Positions 11,887 through 22,804 of a stretch of 64,000 nucleotides of DNA are shown one piece after another. The translations under genes were made by a program, and so were the position numbers. The DNA comes from Isoetes taiwanensis. Taxonomy: Eukaryota > Streptophyta > Lycopodiopsida > Isoetales > Isoetaceae. Below the pieces are notes generated by a model. It was not told the DNA's origin. It saw only the letters and a program-made list of their open reading frames with translations, and did no database searches. How positions within the stretch are numbered: the first letter of the stretch is position 1; each line of letters opens with the position of its first letter. The DNA lies in contig JAJEKV010000017.1 of assembly GCA_021234155.1 (NCBI GenBank), positions 11,599,525 to 11,663,524 on the forward strand, read 5' to 3'.

Positions 11887-13082
11887 TTGTATATTCTCCT
11901 AATCGAATCTCCAACAAATAGGGTCCTAGTCTTACCATTTTTTGTGATTGCAATCTCTTCAGTGCCCTTTTCCTCTGATGCACTAATGGTTAGAATGGGA
12001 CAAAGTGCTTTTACCTCACTAGCATCAAGATCTTCCTCTGGAATAGCTCCCTCAGTTAAATGTGACATGAGAGTTTCTCTACATAAGGCATCAGCTTCCA
12101 CATTTTTCTCTCTTGGTATGTGAGTGATCTCCCATGAAGCAAAACTCGAGAGTACTCCCATTACTTGATTTTTTAAGAGCTCCATATCTGCATTTTTTGT
12201 TTGGTAATCTCCTGAAACTTGTCTACAAATCAATTGTGAATCACCATAGATGTGGATGTTAGCAATATCCATAGCTTTGGCCTCCTGAAGACCTGCAATC
12301 AAAGCTTTATATTCTGCTACATTAGAAGTGACTTGAGGGAAGATTCTTCCTACTTTAGCTAAGAGTTTGCGAGAAGAATCTTTTAAAATAGCAGCAGATG
12401 ATGCAATATTTAATTTTTTAGAAATACCTCCATCAAACCATAAGAATCCTGATGGTCCTTGTTTGCTGGGGGGTGTACATTCCATGATAAGAGGAACCAT
12501 TTCATAATTCTTTGGTCTTGTATTTTTTATCCTGTAAGATCCCAAGGGTTCTTCAATCAACATTTCCTTAACAAAATTTACCTCTTCCTTAGAGCCATAG
12601 GAGCCATCTTGATTATAGATTGTAGCAGTTTGAGAGCCATTGGAGATGGTGCATCTCCCTTGTGACCAGACTGGCCTAGCATCTACAGTAGCCAACCACC
12701 TCCTCCCTAAAAGTAAATCATAGCTGTCAGATTCATCCCCTATATCTTCAAAAGCCACAACAATGAAGTTAGCAGCTACAGTTATGCCCTCTGTGTTAAC
12801 AGGCACTTTAGTCACCACACCAATAGGGGTAATCTTGGCATTATAAAAGGATCTTAGTAGTATAGAAACTTTCTTGTCCACCTCGAAACCATATTTCTTC
12901 ATAACATGATATGGCATGATGTTTAGGGGAGATCCCCCATCAAGTAACACATTTGAGAAGGTATATCTTCCTAAAGCAGCTGAACATGTGAATGCTCCAG
13001 GGTCTTCTTCATTCTGTGCTAGAACAAGGTTAGTAGCATCAGCAAAATTTACACAAGTATTCAATGCTTCACCACCAGTTTG
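11760..13082 (-). pseudogene. Element C protease plus RNase H ahead of RT
   Basis: The first part is an aspartic protease: NVLLDGGSPLNIMP (about 12950-12910) and DLLLGRRWLATVDARP (about 12725-12680). It is followed by a complete RNase H domain. The four expected acidic sites are visible: FLWFDGGISK (about 12450-12420), NVAEYKALIAGLQEA (about 12330-12285), IYGDSQLICRQ (about 12255-12220) and PREKNVEADAL (about 12120-12085). The spacing resembles archaeal-type RNase H domains captured by plant Tat-type elements, but here it precedes RT. The frame must shift near 11890 to enter the RT frame. A TAG at about 13083 separates it from gag in the same phase. Confidence 0.85.
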
Positions 13083-14521
13083 CTACAGTACTCTTTTTCT
13101 ATATCTAGGTGCTATCTTTAGCAAGGTGAAGAGATCTACACTTACTTTGGAGCTTTTGAGCAAAAGATCAACTTCATCAAGGTCTTGGTCTTTCTTACCA
13201 TATTTTTGATGTGGAGGTGGTGCTACCATTTGGGTAGGTAACTCCACTACAGGTGGTGAAAGTCTGGCAGTGGGATGTCTACTTGATTCAGCATGCACAT
13301 TGGCTTCATTCATGCTCCTAGTTTGCACTGCCATAACTTCTTCAGCTTTGAGAACTTCTGTGGCCTGAATAAACCTTATAGAAGTACTTGGTTCAGCAAA
13401 TCTAACAGGAGGTTTAGGTTCTGGTCTCTTTTCCTTTTCCTGCTTAGCAAAGTATTCCTTAACAGCATACTTGATGTCAGTATGGCCAATTTCTTTACAA
13501 AAAGAGCAAATAGGACATTCTTTCCCAAAATGACCTTTTCTATTGCATTTAAGACACACTTGCCAATAGCAAATATCTGATGGATGAGAGTTTCTATTGC
13601 AATGAATACATTCAGGATAAGTTTTACCTGTTCTTGTAGCCTTGAGTTCAACCAATTGTTTGGTTAATTCTGCTGAAGCTTCAGTAACTTTAGATAGGTC
13701 TGTCTTGACCTCTGCAACTTGGGAATTAGCTTCTTCCTCTTTAGATTTCTTCTTTTCCTTCTGTATGGCATAAACTGGGATGGAAGAGTGATGATCATAC
13801 TGTATATCAGCAGCATCAGGATAAAAAGGATCATGGTTATGGTGGGAAACATGATGTTTATCAGGCAAGGTAGAGAGCATCTGAGTTAGGTCAGTGGTTT
13901 TGGCAAAATCTTTGTATATAGAATCAAAACCTTCAGCAGCTTGGATCTTGAGCAACTTTCTTTGGATATCTGGTCTCCTTTCCAAGCCATTGATGAAAGC
14001 AGTGACTAAAAAAGGGTTGGAATTGTGACTTGTGCTCTTTGGCACCTGCTCATATATGTACTAAACCTTTCCTTATACTGGTTCACACTTTCTCCTGCAT
14101 GTATAGAAAAACTTTGCAACTCATTAACCAAATCTTTTGGAGCAGCTAACTTACCAAACCTGTCCAAGAACTTCTTGACGAGCTCATCCCATGAGGTGGT
14201 ACCCATTAACTTCTCATAAGTTAACCAAGCACCAGCCTCACTCTCTTCTTTGAAACATTTTTCGAACTCTGAAAGCTTGCATCCTTTTTTGAAACCATAA
14301 TCCCTGTAATAATCTTCAAATATCCTCAAAAAGTTGTTAGCACTCATACTAAAATCAAAAGTAGGCAAGGGAACAGGAACATTCAATTCAAATCGATATG
14401 GCAGGTTTTGAAGCAGGCTGGTTGAGAAGCTTGAAGGAATTGGCCTTTCTCTGCAATGATCTGATGCATCAACATCCTCTAATGGTTCTTGCTTTGCTGG
14501 AAATTTTTGCTTTGGAGCCAT
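13083..14521 (-). pseudogene. Element C gag (one frameshift)
   Basis: Gag is the capsid/nucleocapsid polyprotein. The likely start is ATG at 14521 (MAPKQKFPAK), because it follows the primer site by about 25 bases and matches the gag start of element D; an earlier ATG at 14623 lies inside the LTR. The capsid part has WLTYEKLMGT and WDELVKKFLDRFG. A frame change near 14030 leads into the second half (AFINGLERRPDIQ). That half carries several Cys/His clusters, including a clear zinc knuckle CLKCNRKGHFGKEC (about 13555-13510) followed by CSFCKEIGH. It ends at TAG near 13083, in phase with the protease frame. Confidence 0.85.
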
Positions 14522-14540
14522 GAGTTCTGAGATCCAGGAA

Positions 14541-14562
14541 GATCTCGGTAGGACCTCCAAGA
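14541..14562 (-). promoter_or_regulatory. Primer-binding region of element C
   Basis: On the minus strand the LTR end TCAACA is followed by TCTTGGAGGTCCTACCGAGA. The TGGAGGTCCTACCGAG core recurs at 22764-22780 just after the LTR of element D, so it is conserved. It begins TGG as expected for a tRNA 3' end. I cannot name the tRNA. Confidence 0.65.
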
Positions 14563-16482
14563 TGTTGACCCCCAACCTGGCTAGAGAGTCAAACACAATA
14601 AGCCAACTTGAATTTAAGCTCAAGCTGGGGTTAGAACCTCCAGATCACTTAATGTGATCAGTCTATACAGGAATCTTTTAGAGAAAAAGCTCAAATATCA
14701 AGTACTCATACCTTTCCCAATTCAAGAATAAGAAACCTTCACTCAAATCAATGTAGTTGGTACAAATGAATTGATTTCTGAGGTCAAATGGTTGTGACTT
14801 GTGTAGAAAAGTTAAAGGCATGCAATGGAAAAGATCTTGACCGAGTCTGAGCTCTAATATGTGAGATATTCGATCCCAAAGTTGAGTCAATTTTTGGTCA
14901 ATACCAGTCAAAGCCACAAACAGATCTCAGAATTTTGTAACTTGAGCTACAGGGGGAATTTTTGAGAAATTCCAAAACTAAAGTGGAGTATAGGTTCCAA
15001 GGATGTGGGGCAGACAATCAAATCTTGTTTTGGATCACTAAAACTATTTTTTTGGCACTGTTTTGTGGATAACAGTCGAAAATCATATCAGACAGAATGC
15101 AAAAAATTATAACTTGAGGTTGGAATGGTTTTTTGTCGAACTTTTTGTGCACTCAGGTGCAAATATGGTTGGAAATAAGGGGCAACTGATCATATGCAAG
15201 AAAGGATTATGGAATATCTTACTGTAAAAATGTTTGCATGGCAAAAATACTAAGAGAACATGACAATCAACTTTTTTAACACTTGGCAGGCAATTTTCAT
15301 TGATGTGAAGGTAATACAAGATGAATATAGGTCAAAAGATCATAAATCAATCATCAGAAGATCTCAAAAGGTCATGTAATGACATCATAATAGGATAATC
15401 AGTCCAATTTTCTCAAATCGAACTGTGGAATGCTCAGAAACTTCATGAACGTCTTCAGATCATGCTCAGCATGTATCAATGTTGAGGTTTGATGCGTCTG
15501 GGCCTTCAAAAACTTCTGTCAATGTTTCCCCGGTATATAAGTTTAGATTTGATGATTCCGGCATATTAGGGCTTAAATTTAGGCTTAATAAGATGTTTAT
15601 GAGCGGGAATCCAAGAATAGGTAGTTTTTACAGCTTAAGAATCCAATTCTGGCGTGATTCGAGCAAGTTTCCAGGTTTAGGGTTGTTCAACAGTATTTTT
15701 CCAGAAATCTCGCGATACGGTGGCCATATTTTTTGGAGTATAAACTAGGAATATGCTGTATTTCGCAATTTTGAAAACCTGGGCTATGGTTTAAAGGGTG
15801 CTCCATAAAATAGTTGGGAAGTTTTGATCATTTGAGGCAATGGCAACCCTAATTTCTTGGGAATATGCTAGGTTTAGATACCATGATTGGAATATTCCAT
15901 GGAGTATATGTGTGGCATGGATACTTAGGGCACAATGGTAAATGAAGCAAAGGGGTATAAGAAATTGCAAACAAGAGTTAGACTAGGGGCATTTGCAAGG
16001 GTGTGACATGGGGAATGAAAATGAGACAAACATCTCTTGGGGGAAGTAAAATGCATTAGGGAAAAAGGATTTAGGCAAAGCATGGTGTGATTGGCAAAAA
16101 AATGAGCAAGGGAGAATATAGGTATGAGGGAAATATGACTAGGAAAATTTCAAAAAGGGGGTAAGAATATGGATAAAAAGTGGCTAGGGGGTGGAATCAA
16201 GTACCCTGGGGTCTTCCAAACTTTGTCTTCCAATCTTCAAAAAGCATCTTCCAATCTCCAAGAATCTTATAAGGCATCCTTTGACTAACTTTGACCTCAA
16301 ATAGAATACCTTCCATGGAAGTTGACCTTGAATATTTGTGTTTGACCTTTGAAGATTGATATTGTTTGACCTCCACATCAATGTTGACTACCAAGCTCTT
16401 CTTTGATTTAATCTTCCAAAATGACTTGACCTAACCTCAATACATGAACCAACAGTTAGTATGTTGCCCTTTGGGGGCAACA
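14563..16482 (-). repeat. 5' LTR of element C
   Basis: This is the upstream LTR (minus orientation), starting TGTTGCCC at 16482 and ending TCAACA at 14563. Length is 1920 bp against 1923 bp for the other copy. It should contain the element promoter, but no convincing TATA box was assigned. Confidence 0.95.
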
Positions 16483-16487
16483 ATACT
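16483..16487 (+). repeat. Target-site duplication, right copy (ATACT)
   Basis: Exact copy of 6377-6381, directly adjoining the outer end of the 5' LTR of element C. Confidence 0.9.
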
Positions 16488-17285
16488 AAAATGCAAAATA
16501 TAGAAAAAGAAAAAAGGTAGAAAAAGGCATGCTAGAAAGTAATGTAAGAGTTTGTTTTGGCTGTTTGCATCAAGTAGGCATCATTCTTGAAAGATCTAGG
16601 GTGTCTCATATGCTTTAAGAAGTCTACTACTGAAACTAATGGAAGAAGCAATGAAATACATGCAGGTTGCATCAGATACAAGGGCATATTCTCGAGTTCT
16701 GATCACTAAAGTGCATAATTTCCATGTAGGAGCATCTGCCACACTCATTCATACACCTCACTCCCATCTACATATCATACATTCATTCATACATCCCTTC
16801 ATGTTGTGCTGCTGCCATCTCTTCCATAACAACAGCTCTTCATAATAATAAATGCTTTGTCACATGCAGGGTCACCCTTTCATCCTCCATAACATGATAA
16901 TCTGCTCAAAAGTTGTCCTCTATCCATGTAAGCCTCTTCTATCTCATCATTCCTAATCATATTTACCAAGCTGCCACTACACCTCCATATGGCAACTCTA
17001 TTTTGCTAAATATGCACTCACTTGCCATGCAGCTTCATCAGATTTATTCTTCCATGATCACTTGCACAACATATGGCCTACCTACCATGGTACCTTGCTC
17101 CTATTTCTTTCAAAAGCTCATGTTGCCAACCCCATCAAGAACTCTTGAGAACTAATATGAAGAACTAGAGGCTGGGCGACCAGCCTATCCTTCTTTGTTT
17201 GGCATGATGCTGCCACATTTTGGTAGCATAGAAGAGCCTTGCACATAATTTGCATCTTTGACTAACATTTGGATTGATACATATG
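16488..17285 (+). mobile_element. Element A resumed: 3' untranslated region and LTR start
   Basis: This continues element A after the insertion of C. The block 16725-16830 (GGAGCATCTGCC, repeated 'catacattcat') parallels the 3' untranslated region of C. The segment GGCTGGGCGACCAGCC at 17171-17186, then TTTGTTTGGCA, lines up with the sequence before C's LTR. An LTR start is therefore placed at 17205 (TGATGCTGCC...GGTAGCATA, a hairpin analogous to that of C). Only about 80 bp of this LTR precede recognisable CACTA coding sequence. Confidence 0.5.
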
Positions 17286-17289
17286 TGCA

Positions 17290-18726
17290 TGAGCTAAACA
17301 AGCAATGAGTTTGAAGACTTCCACCTTTGAAGACTCAAAAGAGACTTGACTTGAACTAGACCACTAGAACTATGATGAAATGCGGCATTCCTACCTCGTA
17401 ATTGTGCATCAAACCATCTAACTCGAAATATACCTTTGGTATTGTCAAAAATCAAGTTCCAATATTATTGTATTTGTCCAACATATTCAATCTTAGCTTC
17501 TACCAGGTTCGTGTCCCTTGCACTAGCGCGCCTTGCGACTGTAAAAGTAGATATCACACCACAATCAAAAGTGACACAATCATCATCCCTTTTCTGAACC
17601 CGAAAGTGGCGGCCATTGCAAATACATCTATTGTATAACGAGACCAGCGAAATCAAGCAAAGATTGACATAATATAAACAAGTACAAGCTTCAAAGGAAT
17701 GTAACTTACCCAACTTGAAGGTTCAAAGGCAATTTCCCCTTCCTCATCAGTTACAGAGCTGGAGTCCTCTCTCTTAGATGCCAAGACTGTGTTTACTATC
17801 CAATCTTCAGGCATAGTATCTGGTAGTGTGCATAGCTCAGGAGGGTATGGTGCTCGTGATTGTTGTCGCCATTGTCGTCGTTCTAATTCCCTGGCTTGAT
17901 TGATCTCATCATACCTTTGAACCCATTTCTCCATGCATTGCTCATTATGTACTATGTAAAATTTGATTGCATTAAGCTCATCGTGCTTTAATTTGTAATT
18001 GCACCCTTTGCTATGTAGCTTATCCAAGCTTTGTTCTAGTTGTAGGAACAACATTGCTTCCTTATCAACTTTTGTAAGATATGTTGATATGACAAACTTG
18101 CAATCCTCAACAACCCGTCATTCTGACATGCTCCCCTCAGGTTTAGCAAATTGCCTCACAAAGTCTTTAAGGACTTTCATGAATCGCTCAAGAAAAAACA
18201 TCCATCGATAGGAAATGGGCCCTGCCCAATCGATGTCCTCAATTAGATATACGAGCAAATGTATCTATTATAAATAAATTTGTGCGAAACACTTGCTATA
18301 ATGATCAGACATAAACTTGTTGGGAACACTTTCTCAGATAGGCAGTGAACTTCAACAGATAGCTCCTTCATTTGTTGAAGGTATTTTCTGTGTCAATCTC
18401 CTTTAATGATATCCACTTGTAATGTATAGACATCCTTCAATATACTAGTATCTATAATCACACCTACATAATCAAAGTTTGTAAACGAACTTATCTACAT
18501 AGCTTGGCCAATTTGAAAATAGGCTCGCAAACTTTAGAAGGCAACCTATCCGGTAGGACCATAGGTAAAATCTCCTACAATATGACAAGGATAAAGAAAA
18601 CGAACAATTAAGAAAGCAGAGGTTAATAACCTATATGACATCTATATACTCATAACTTAATGTTAACAGCTTGTGGTAGTCATGAGACTTTAATCCGGCT
18701 AACTTATTGTCCTTCTTTGCCAAGCA
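17290..18726 (-). pseudogene. CACTA (En/Spm) transposase remnant, C-terminal part
   Basis: On the minus strand from 18726: KLAGLKSHDYHKLL (the KSHD-H motif preceding DUF4218 in TNP2-type transposases, about 18715-18670), then LPSKVCEPIFKLAKLC (about 18555-18505). Next come YRWMFFLERFMKVLKDFVRQ and KPEGSMSE (about 18215-18130), the hallmark of DUF4218. A stretch with KEAMLFLQLEQSLDKLH follows. The DUF4216-like end reads NGRHFRVQKRDDD (about 17615-17575) and GIFRVRWFDAQL (about 17432-17397). Stops and frame changes make it a pseudogene. The upstream part of the same gene seems to continue at 20575-20770 beyond an inserted gypsy fragment. Family knowledge: these transposases cut and paste elements with CACTA ends, but I did not find such ends. 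Confidence 0.75.
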
Positions 18727-20574
18727 CAATTTAGTGAGATAAGCAAAATGATCCTTGCTGGAGGTACGTAAACACAAATCATCCAAGAAAACTTGAAATG
18801 CTGTGGGAGGCATATCCTTGAAAATAGTGTCCATAGCTCTTTGAAATGTTGCTGATGCATTCATAAGTCCAAAGGGCATCCTTCTCATTGCAAATGTTCC
18901 CCATAGTATAATAAAAGAAGTTTTGGGTTGATCCTCCTCTTTAATACTGATTTGATTGAATCCTGAGAAGCCATCTAAGAAAGAATACATTTCTTTACCT
19001 GCAACAGCATGCAAAACTTCCTCCAACAGCATGCAAAACTTCCTCCAAGAAGGGTAAAGGATAATAATCCTTGATAATTGCCTTGTTTAAATCCCTAGAA
19101 TCAATGCAAATTCTAATTGTTTTGTTCTTTTTTTTCCATAGGTACTATGCAAGACAACCATTCTGGATTTACTATCTCTCACATCAGCATCTTTCATTTT
19201 GTATAATTCCTCCTTGATCAGGCCCAGCAAGGATGCATTTATCCTCCTTAGGTTCTGCATGACATGCTTCATACCTTCCTTAATCTTTAGTTAAAATTCA
19301 CACACACCTTTATCAACACCAATCAGCTCATTATAATCCCAAGCAAATACGTCTTTCCACTCATCAAAAAATTTAGCAACAAAAGAATCATCTTCTTCTT
19401 TGAATAAGTCACCACATACAATGTTCTATCTTGACCCTTTTTTTGAACTCTTACCTCTTTTACCTGCTTTTCTTCACTTGTATTATGACCAAGATTGGAT
19501 AAAGCTGCTACAGATCATCTTTTTCTAAGTCCTCCTCCTTTATTGCTCCTTCAGAGCTAAGTGTCAAGCAGAACACTCCTACATAATGCATCTGCTTCAC
19601 AATTTTATTCTCTTGGCACATCGCACAATTTCCAAGACTCAAAACATGTCAATTCTTCCAATGCCTTATCTCTTAGCATGATCATGTCTTCATTTTTGGC
19701 TTGATATTCTCCCAAGACCTGTCTACAAATCAATTGTGAGTCAAGAAAAGTGACTGGAAAATGGTCGTGCGCCCAGGGTGGTGCGTCCGGGAACGCGAGG
19801 AGAGCAATCGCTCGGATGGACTCTCCAACCTAATGAGACGGGATCAGACCAAAGATAACAATGCTACTTATGCCTAGATGCTTGGCTTCTTGCAGACCTG
19901 CTATAAGAGCTTTATATTCTGCCAGATTAGAAGTAATGTTAGGGAAAATTTCGTCTACTTTAGCCAATAATCTATTGGAAGAATCCTTGAGTATTGCAGC
20001 AGAAGAAGCTACACTCAACCTTTCGAAAACTCCTCCATCAAACAATAGGAAAGCAAAATTTTCACCTCGAGACAAGTTCAGCTCCATAGATAACTTTGGC
20101 TCTGATATTTGATCAGGGGCAGCAAGTTCATAGTCATCACAAAAGTTTGGTACCAAAATATCCTCTTCAATGAAGCTTAGAGCTTCAAATTCTCCAACTT
20201 TGTTGTAGAGAGTTACCTTCTTTTTCCCATTGAATATGGTACATTCTCCTTTTCAACATATAGGCCTTGCATCCATTGTGGACAACCATTTTCTTCCCAA
20301 AAGCAGGTCATAAATATCAGATTTTTCATCAATACCTTCAAATGCAACCACTACAAAATTAGCAGCCACAATAATTCCTTCTACGTCAATTGGCACATTA
20401 CTCACAATTTCCATAGGGTTGATTTTAGTATTGGAAAAGGATTTTAGCAATGGGAGCCTTCTTATCAATTTCAAGATCACATAATCTCATAATGTATGAG
20501 GCATCACATTATATGGTGATCCCCTATCTAGCAGCACTTTGGTTAATACTTTTTTACCCATTATGGCCATGAAA
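18727..20574 (-). pseudogene. Gypsy fragment B (protease, RNase H, RT) inside the CACTA gene
   Basis: This minus-strand internal fragment belongs to the A/C/D family and has no LTRs. From the right: protease (KVLTKVLLDRGSP at about 20550-20510, DLLLGRKWLSTMDARP at about 20310-20262), RNase H (LLFDGGVFERL near 20050, SNLAEYKALIAGLQEA near 19925-19880), RT start (QNLRRINASLLGLIKEEL near 19255-19200), FLDGFSGFNQISI near 18990, and FQVFLDDLCLRT at about 18800-18765. Catalytic VLDDL is preserved, but frames are broken at several points. The Asp-containing RNase H segment FGDSQL is split by a GC-rich insert (19744-19849). The fragment stops at TKLC and passes directly into the CACTA frame. Confidence 0.8.
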
Positions 20575-20770
20575 GGAATTTGATCTCAATATAATGCATT
20601 TTAGACAATATTGTGCACTATTTTCAAACATGAAATTTATTTCTTGCTTTGTTAAAATGTGAGCTTAGATCCAATTGTGAGTCTTTATCTTCCTTTTGGG
20701 AGTAAGAAATCTTGCTACAAGGTATTTCATATTCCAATTAGGTCTGTTTCTCAAATCTATTCATGTACAT
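20575..20770 (-). pseudogene. CACTA transposase remnant, upstream piece
   Basis: On the minus strand the translation HEFSRKYLVARFLTPK...AHILTKQEINFMFE resembles the segment that precedes the KSHD-H motif in TNP2-type transposases (a LTK-E core followed by a Ser-Asn). It joins logically to 17290-18726, with fragment B in between. The match is short and decayed. Confidence 0.45.
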
Positions 20771-22280
20771 GCCTATTTTTTACACACACAAGTGAATTGC
20801 AATATTGTGTTCTATGACGAGCCACAATGCCTAGGCTAGAGATGTAATCTGCAATAAGGTAAACACTTTGCACTTTGATTGATGGTCTAGAACGGCTAGA
20901 ATCTTCACTGTGTTAGATGAAGATCGTAAGAGTTAAAAATGATTAGATTTATGTATACATACTATTTCAATTGGGATGAGTGTCAACTTTTCTCATTATT
21001 AGACTTTTTTTCCCTTGCGATTTTGGATTAACAACATGGATTGTTGTGGCGCTTGGTGATTACATTTCAAAACTAACCAAGTTCTTTTGTGTATGAACTC
21101 TAGCTTGAAAGGCATGTCCAACGCGGCAAACATGAAACTTGAGCATCTGATATGCCTAAGTTACCATTGATATCTTGCCAAGATATTGTCGTCCTCGAGA
21201 TTGCATATGATTGCACTGAAGATGGAATTCAGGTCGGGACATCTTCATCTCAGAAAACTTTTTTCATGCATTAGTCTTATCATAATATATTTTCTCAACT
21301 ACAGGTGTCCACCACATAAATTTAAAGGTCACATTTATTTGGGACCTTTTTTAGAGCTTGACCACATGTATCAATATGCTAGGTCCTCTGACCACATTTA
21401 CTCATTCATTTCTTTAGTCAATGGGCATGTAGTAACACTGAACGTACGTGAAGCAAGACATAGATGGCAGAACTTGACAAACTGACCTCCAAAGCCTCTA
21501 AGCTTAAACGCCTTGCATTAAAAGATTTAGTGACGTACAGAAGCAACATCGTTTCATCTACTTTGGCAGGGTGCGATCTCTTAATCTAGACTTGCCTCAC
21601 TAATTCATAATGAAATAGAATACTACTAGCATGATTGATGCAGGAACAACAAGCTTAAAGCACAAAGTAGCTATTTTGTTTGATACCTTTTCATCTCACA
21701 TGATAATTGTCTGCAAGGATTTTGAGGTGTTTGCAAGATTCTCATAGACGTTTGCAAAAAGACAATTGAGGACATGAAGACAAGTACGGTAATCATTGTT
21801 TCTTTGTTGCCTGGTTGAGATGTTATTAGACCATTTGGTTGATTAAATTTTATATTGACATGATACTTAGTTTCCAACAAATAGTGCTCAATATCTCAAC
21901 TCTCTTCTTCCAAACTCATATGAGACAAAATTTGATCCTTTCCCTGTCCCATATCTGTGTTGATGTTTTCTAATTTACACAAATAGACAATCATATTTAA
22001 TACAAATGTATTTTCTTTCATTTGATTTAGTTTCAGATTCGATCTTATCAGTCTCAGAAGCAGCCACTGCGTATAGAACCTCTGGAAAATGGGAGACCTC
22101 TACCTCTGCACCTATTGTGTTACCCATCTTCAGCTATTTGCATTTGCTGGGTAAGTGAGTGATTTGCATTTTCTTCATATTTCTGATTTTTAGCTTTGGA
22201 AATAAAGACAGCGCTTGAAAAAACACGGATTTTCATTCCTTGCTTCTATATTGTCCATATTGAGATCATTTCATGTCATA
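20771..22280. other. No gene recognised; one exon-like segment
   Basis: Mostly AT-rich non-coding sequence. At 22036-22150 an open 38-codon stretch sits between a TTTGATTTAGTTTCAG-type acceptor and a GTAAGTG donor on the plus strand. At 21464-21590 another short plus-strand frame resembles a helicase-like 'NIVSSTLAGCDLL' stretch. Neither could be tied to a gene. Confidence 0.35.
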
Positions 22281-22759
22281 ATGTTTCCCAGTAGCCATAC
22301 ATGCTAGTGCTACTATCATATAAGTGGCTCTGTTTCTAGTTGAAAATTACATGCACTAGGTTTGAAGACTTGTTAGAGTTACTCAAAAGTGTCAAAACTC
22401 AAAAAAGATCCCTACAACTTTTCCTGCAAAAACTAGCTCACTGCCAGAGCTATTGACCTTTTTTTTACCTAGTCAGAAGTGCATTTTTTAGATAGATCTG
22501 CTTGTGTGTTTGCATCTGACTTTTGCATATTGAATACTTGCATATCAGAGCAGCTTGGGAATAGAAGTTGCATCAAAATTTGATCCTAATAGCATTTGAC
22601 ATAGCTTTTGCCAAGGTCATCTTTTTCTTGTTTTGGGAAGGCATTGTTACTCGATATTTGAGCTTTTTTCTTGCAATCTTTTGGCATAGAGTGGTTGCCT
22701 AGAGCAACTTGGAGGTCCTGTACCAGTGAGGTTGAAGGTGGGCCAGAAATACCTTCAAC
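22281..22759 (+). repeat. 3' part of the 5' LTR of element D
   Basis: The sequence ends ACCTTCAACA at 22759, followed by TTTTGGAGGTCCTACCGAG, as in element C. Patches such as 'gatatttgagctttttt' echo the end of C's LTR. The LTR start could not be located, so the left limit is arbitrary. Confidence 0.55.
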
Positions 22760-22804
22760 ATTTTGGAGGTCCTACCGAGATCCTCTCCTGGATCCTGGGA
22801 ACTC

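Larger units (their letters stand above)
6382..16482 (-). mobile_element. Full-length Ty3/gypsy LTR retrotransposon C
   Basis: This is a complete, 10.1-kb minus-strand element. It has two near-identical LTRs (6382-8304 and 14563-16482), TG...CA ends, 5-bp ATACT target duplications and an internal region. Reading from 14562 down to 8305, the order is primer site, gag, protease, RNase H, RT, RT-linked RNase H, zinc-binding domain, integrase and a 0.8-kb untranslated tail. The LTRs differ by a few percent by eye plus small indels (for example about 16 bp near 7850 versus 16025), so insertion is moderately recent. The internal frames carry frameshifts and nonsense codons, so this copy is not autonomous. 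It interrupts element A near its 3' end: A resumes at 16488. Confidence 0.95.

Noticed and set aside
16639-17155. Open frames on the plus strand that look like small secreted proteins
   Set aside because: They lie in the 3' untranslated part of element A, align by layout with element C's tail, and have no start context or known motif.
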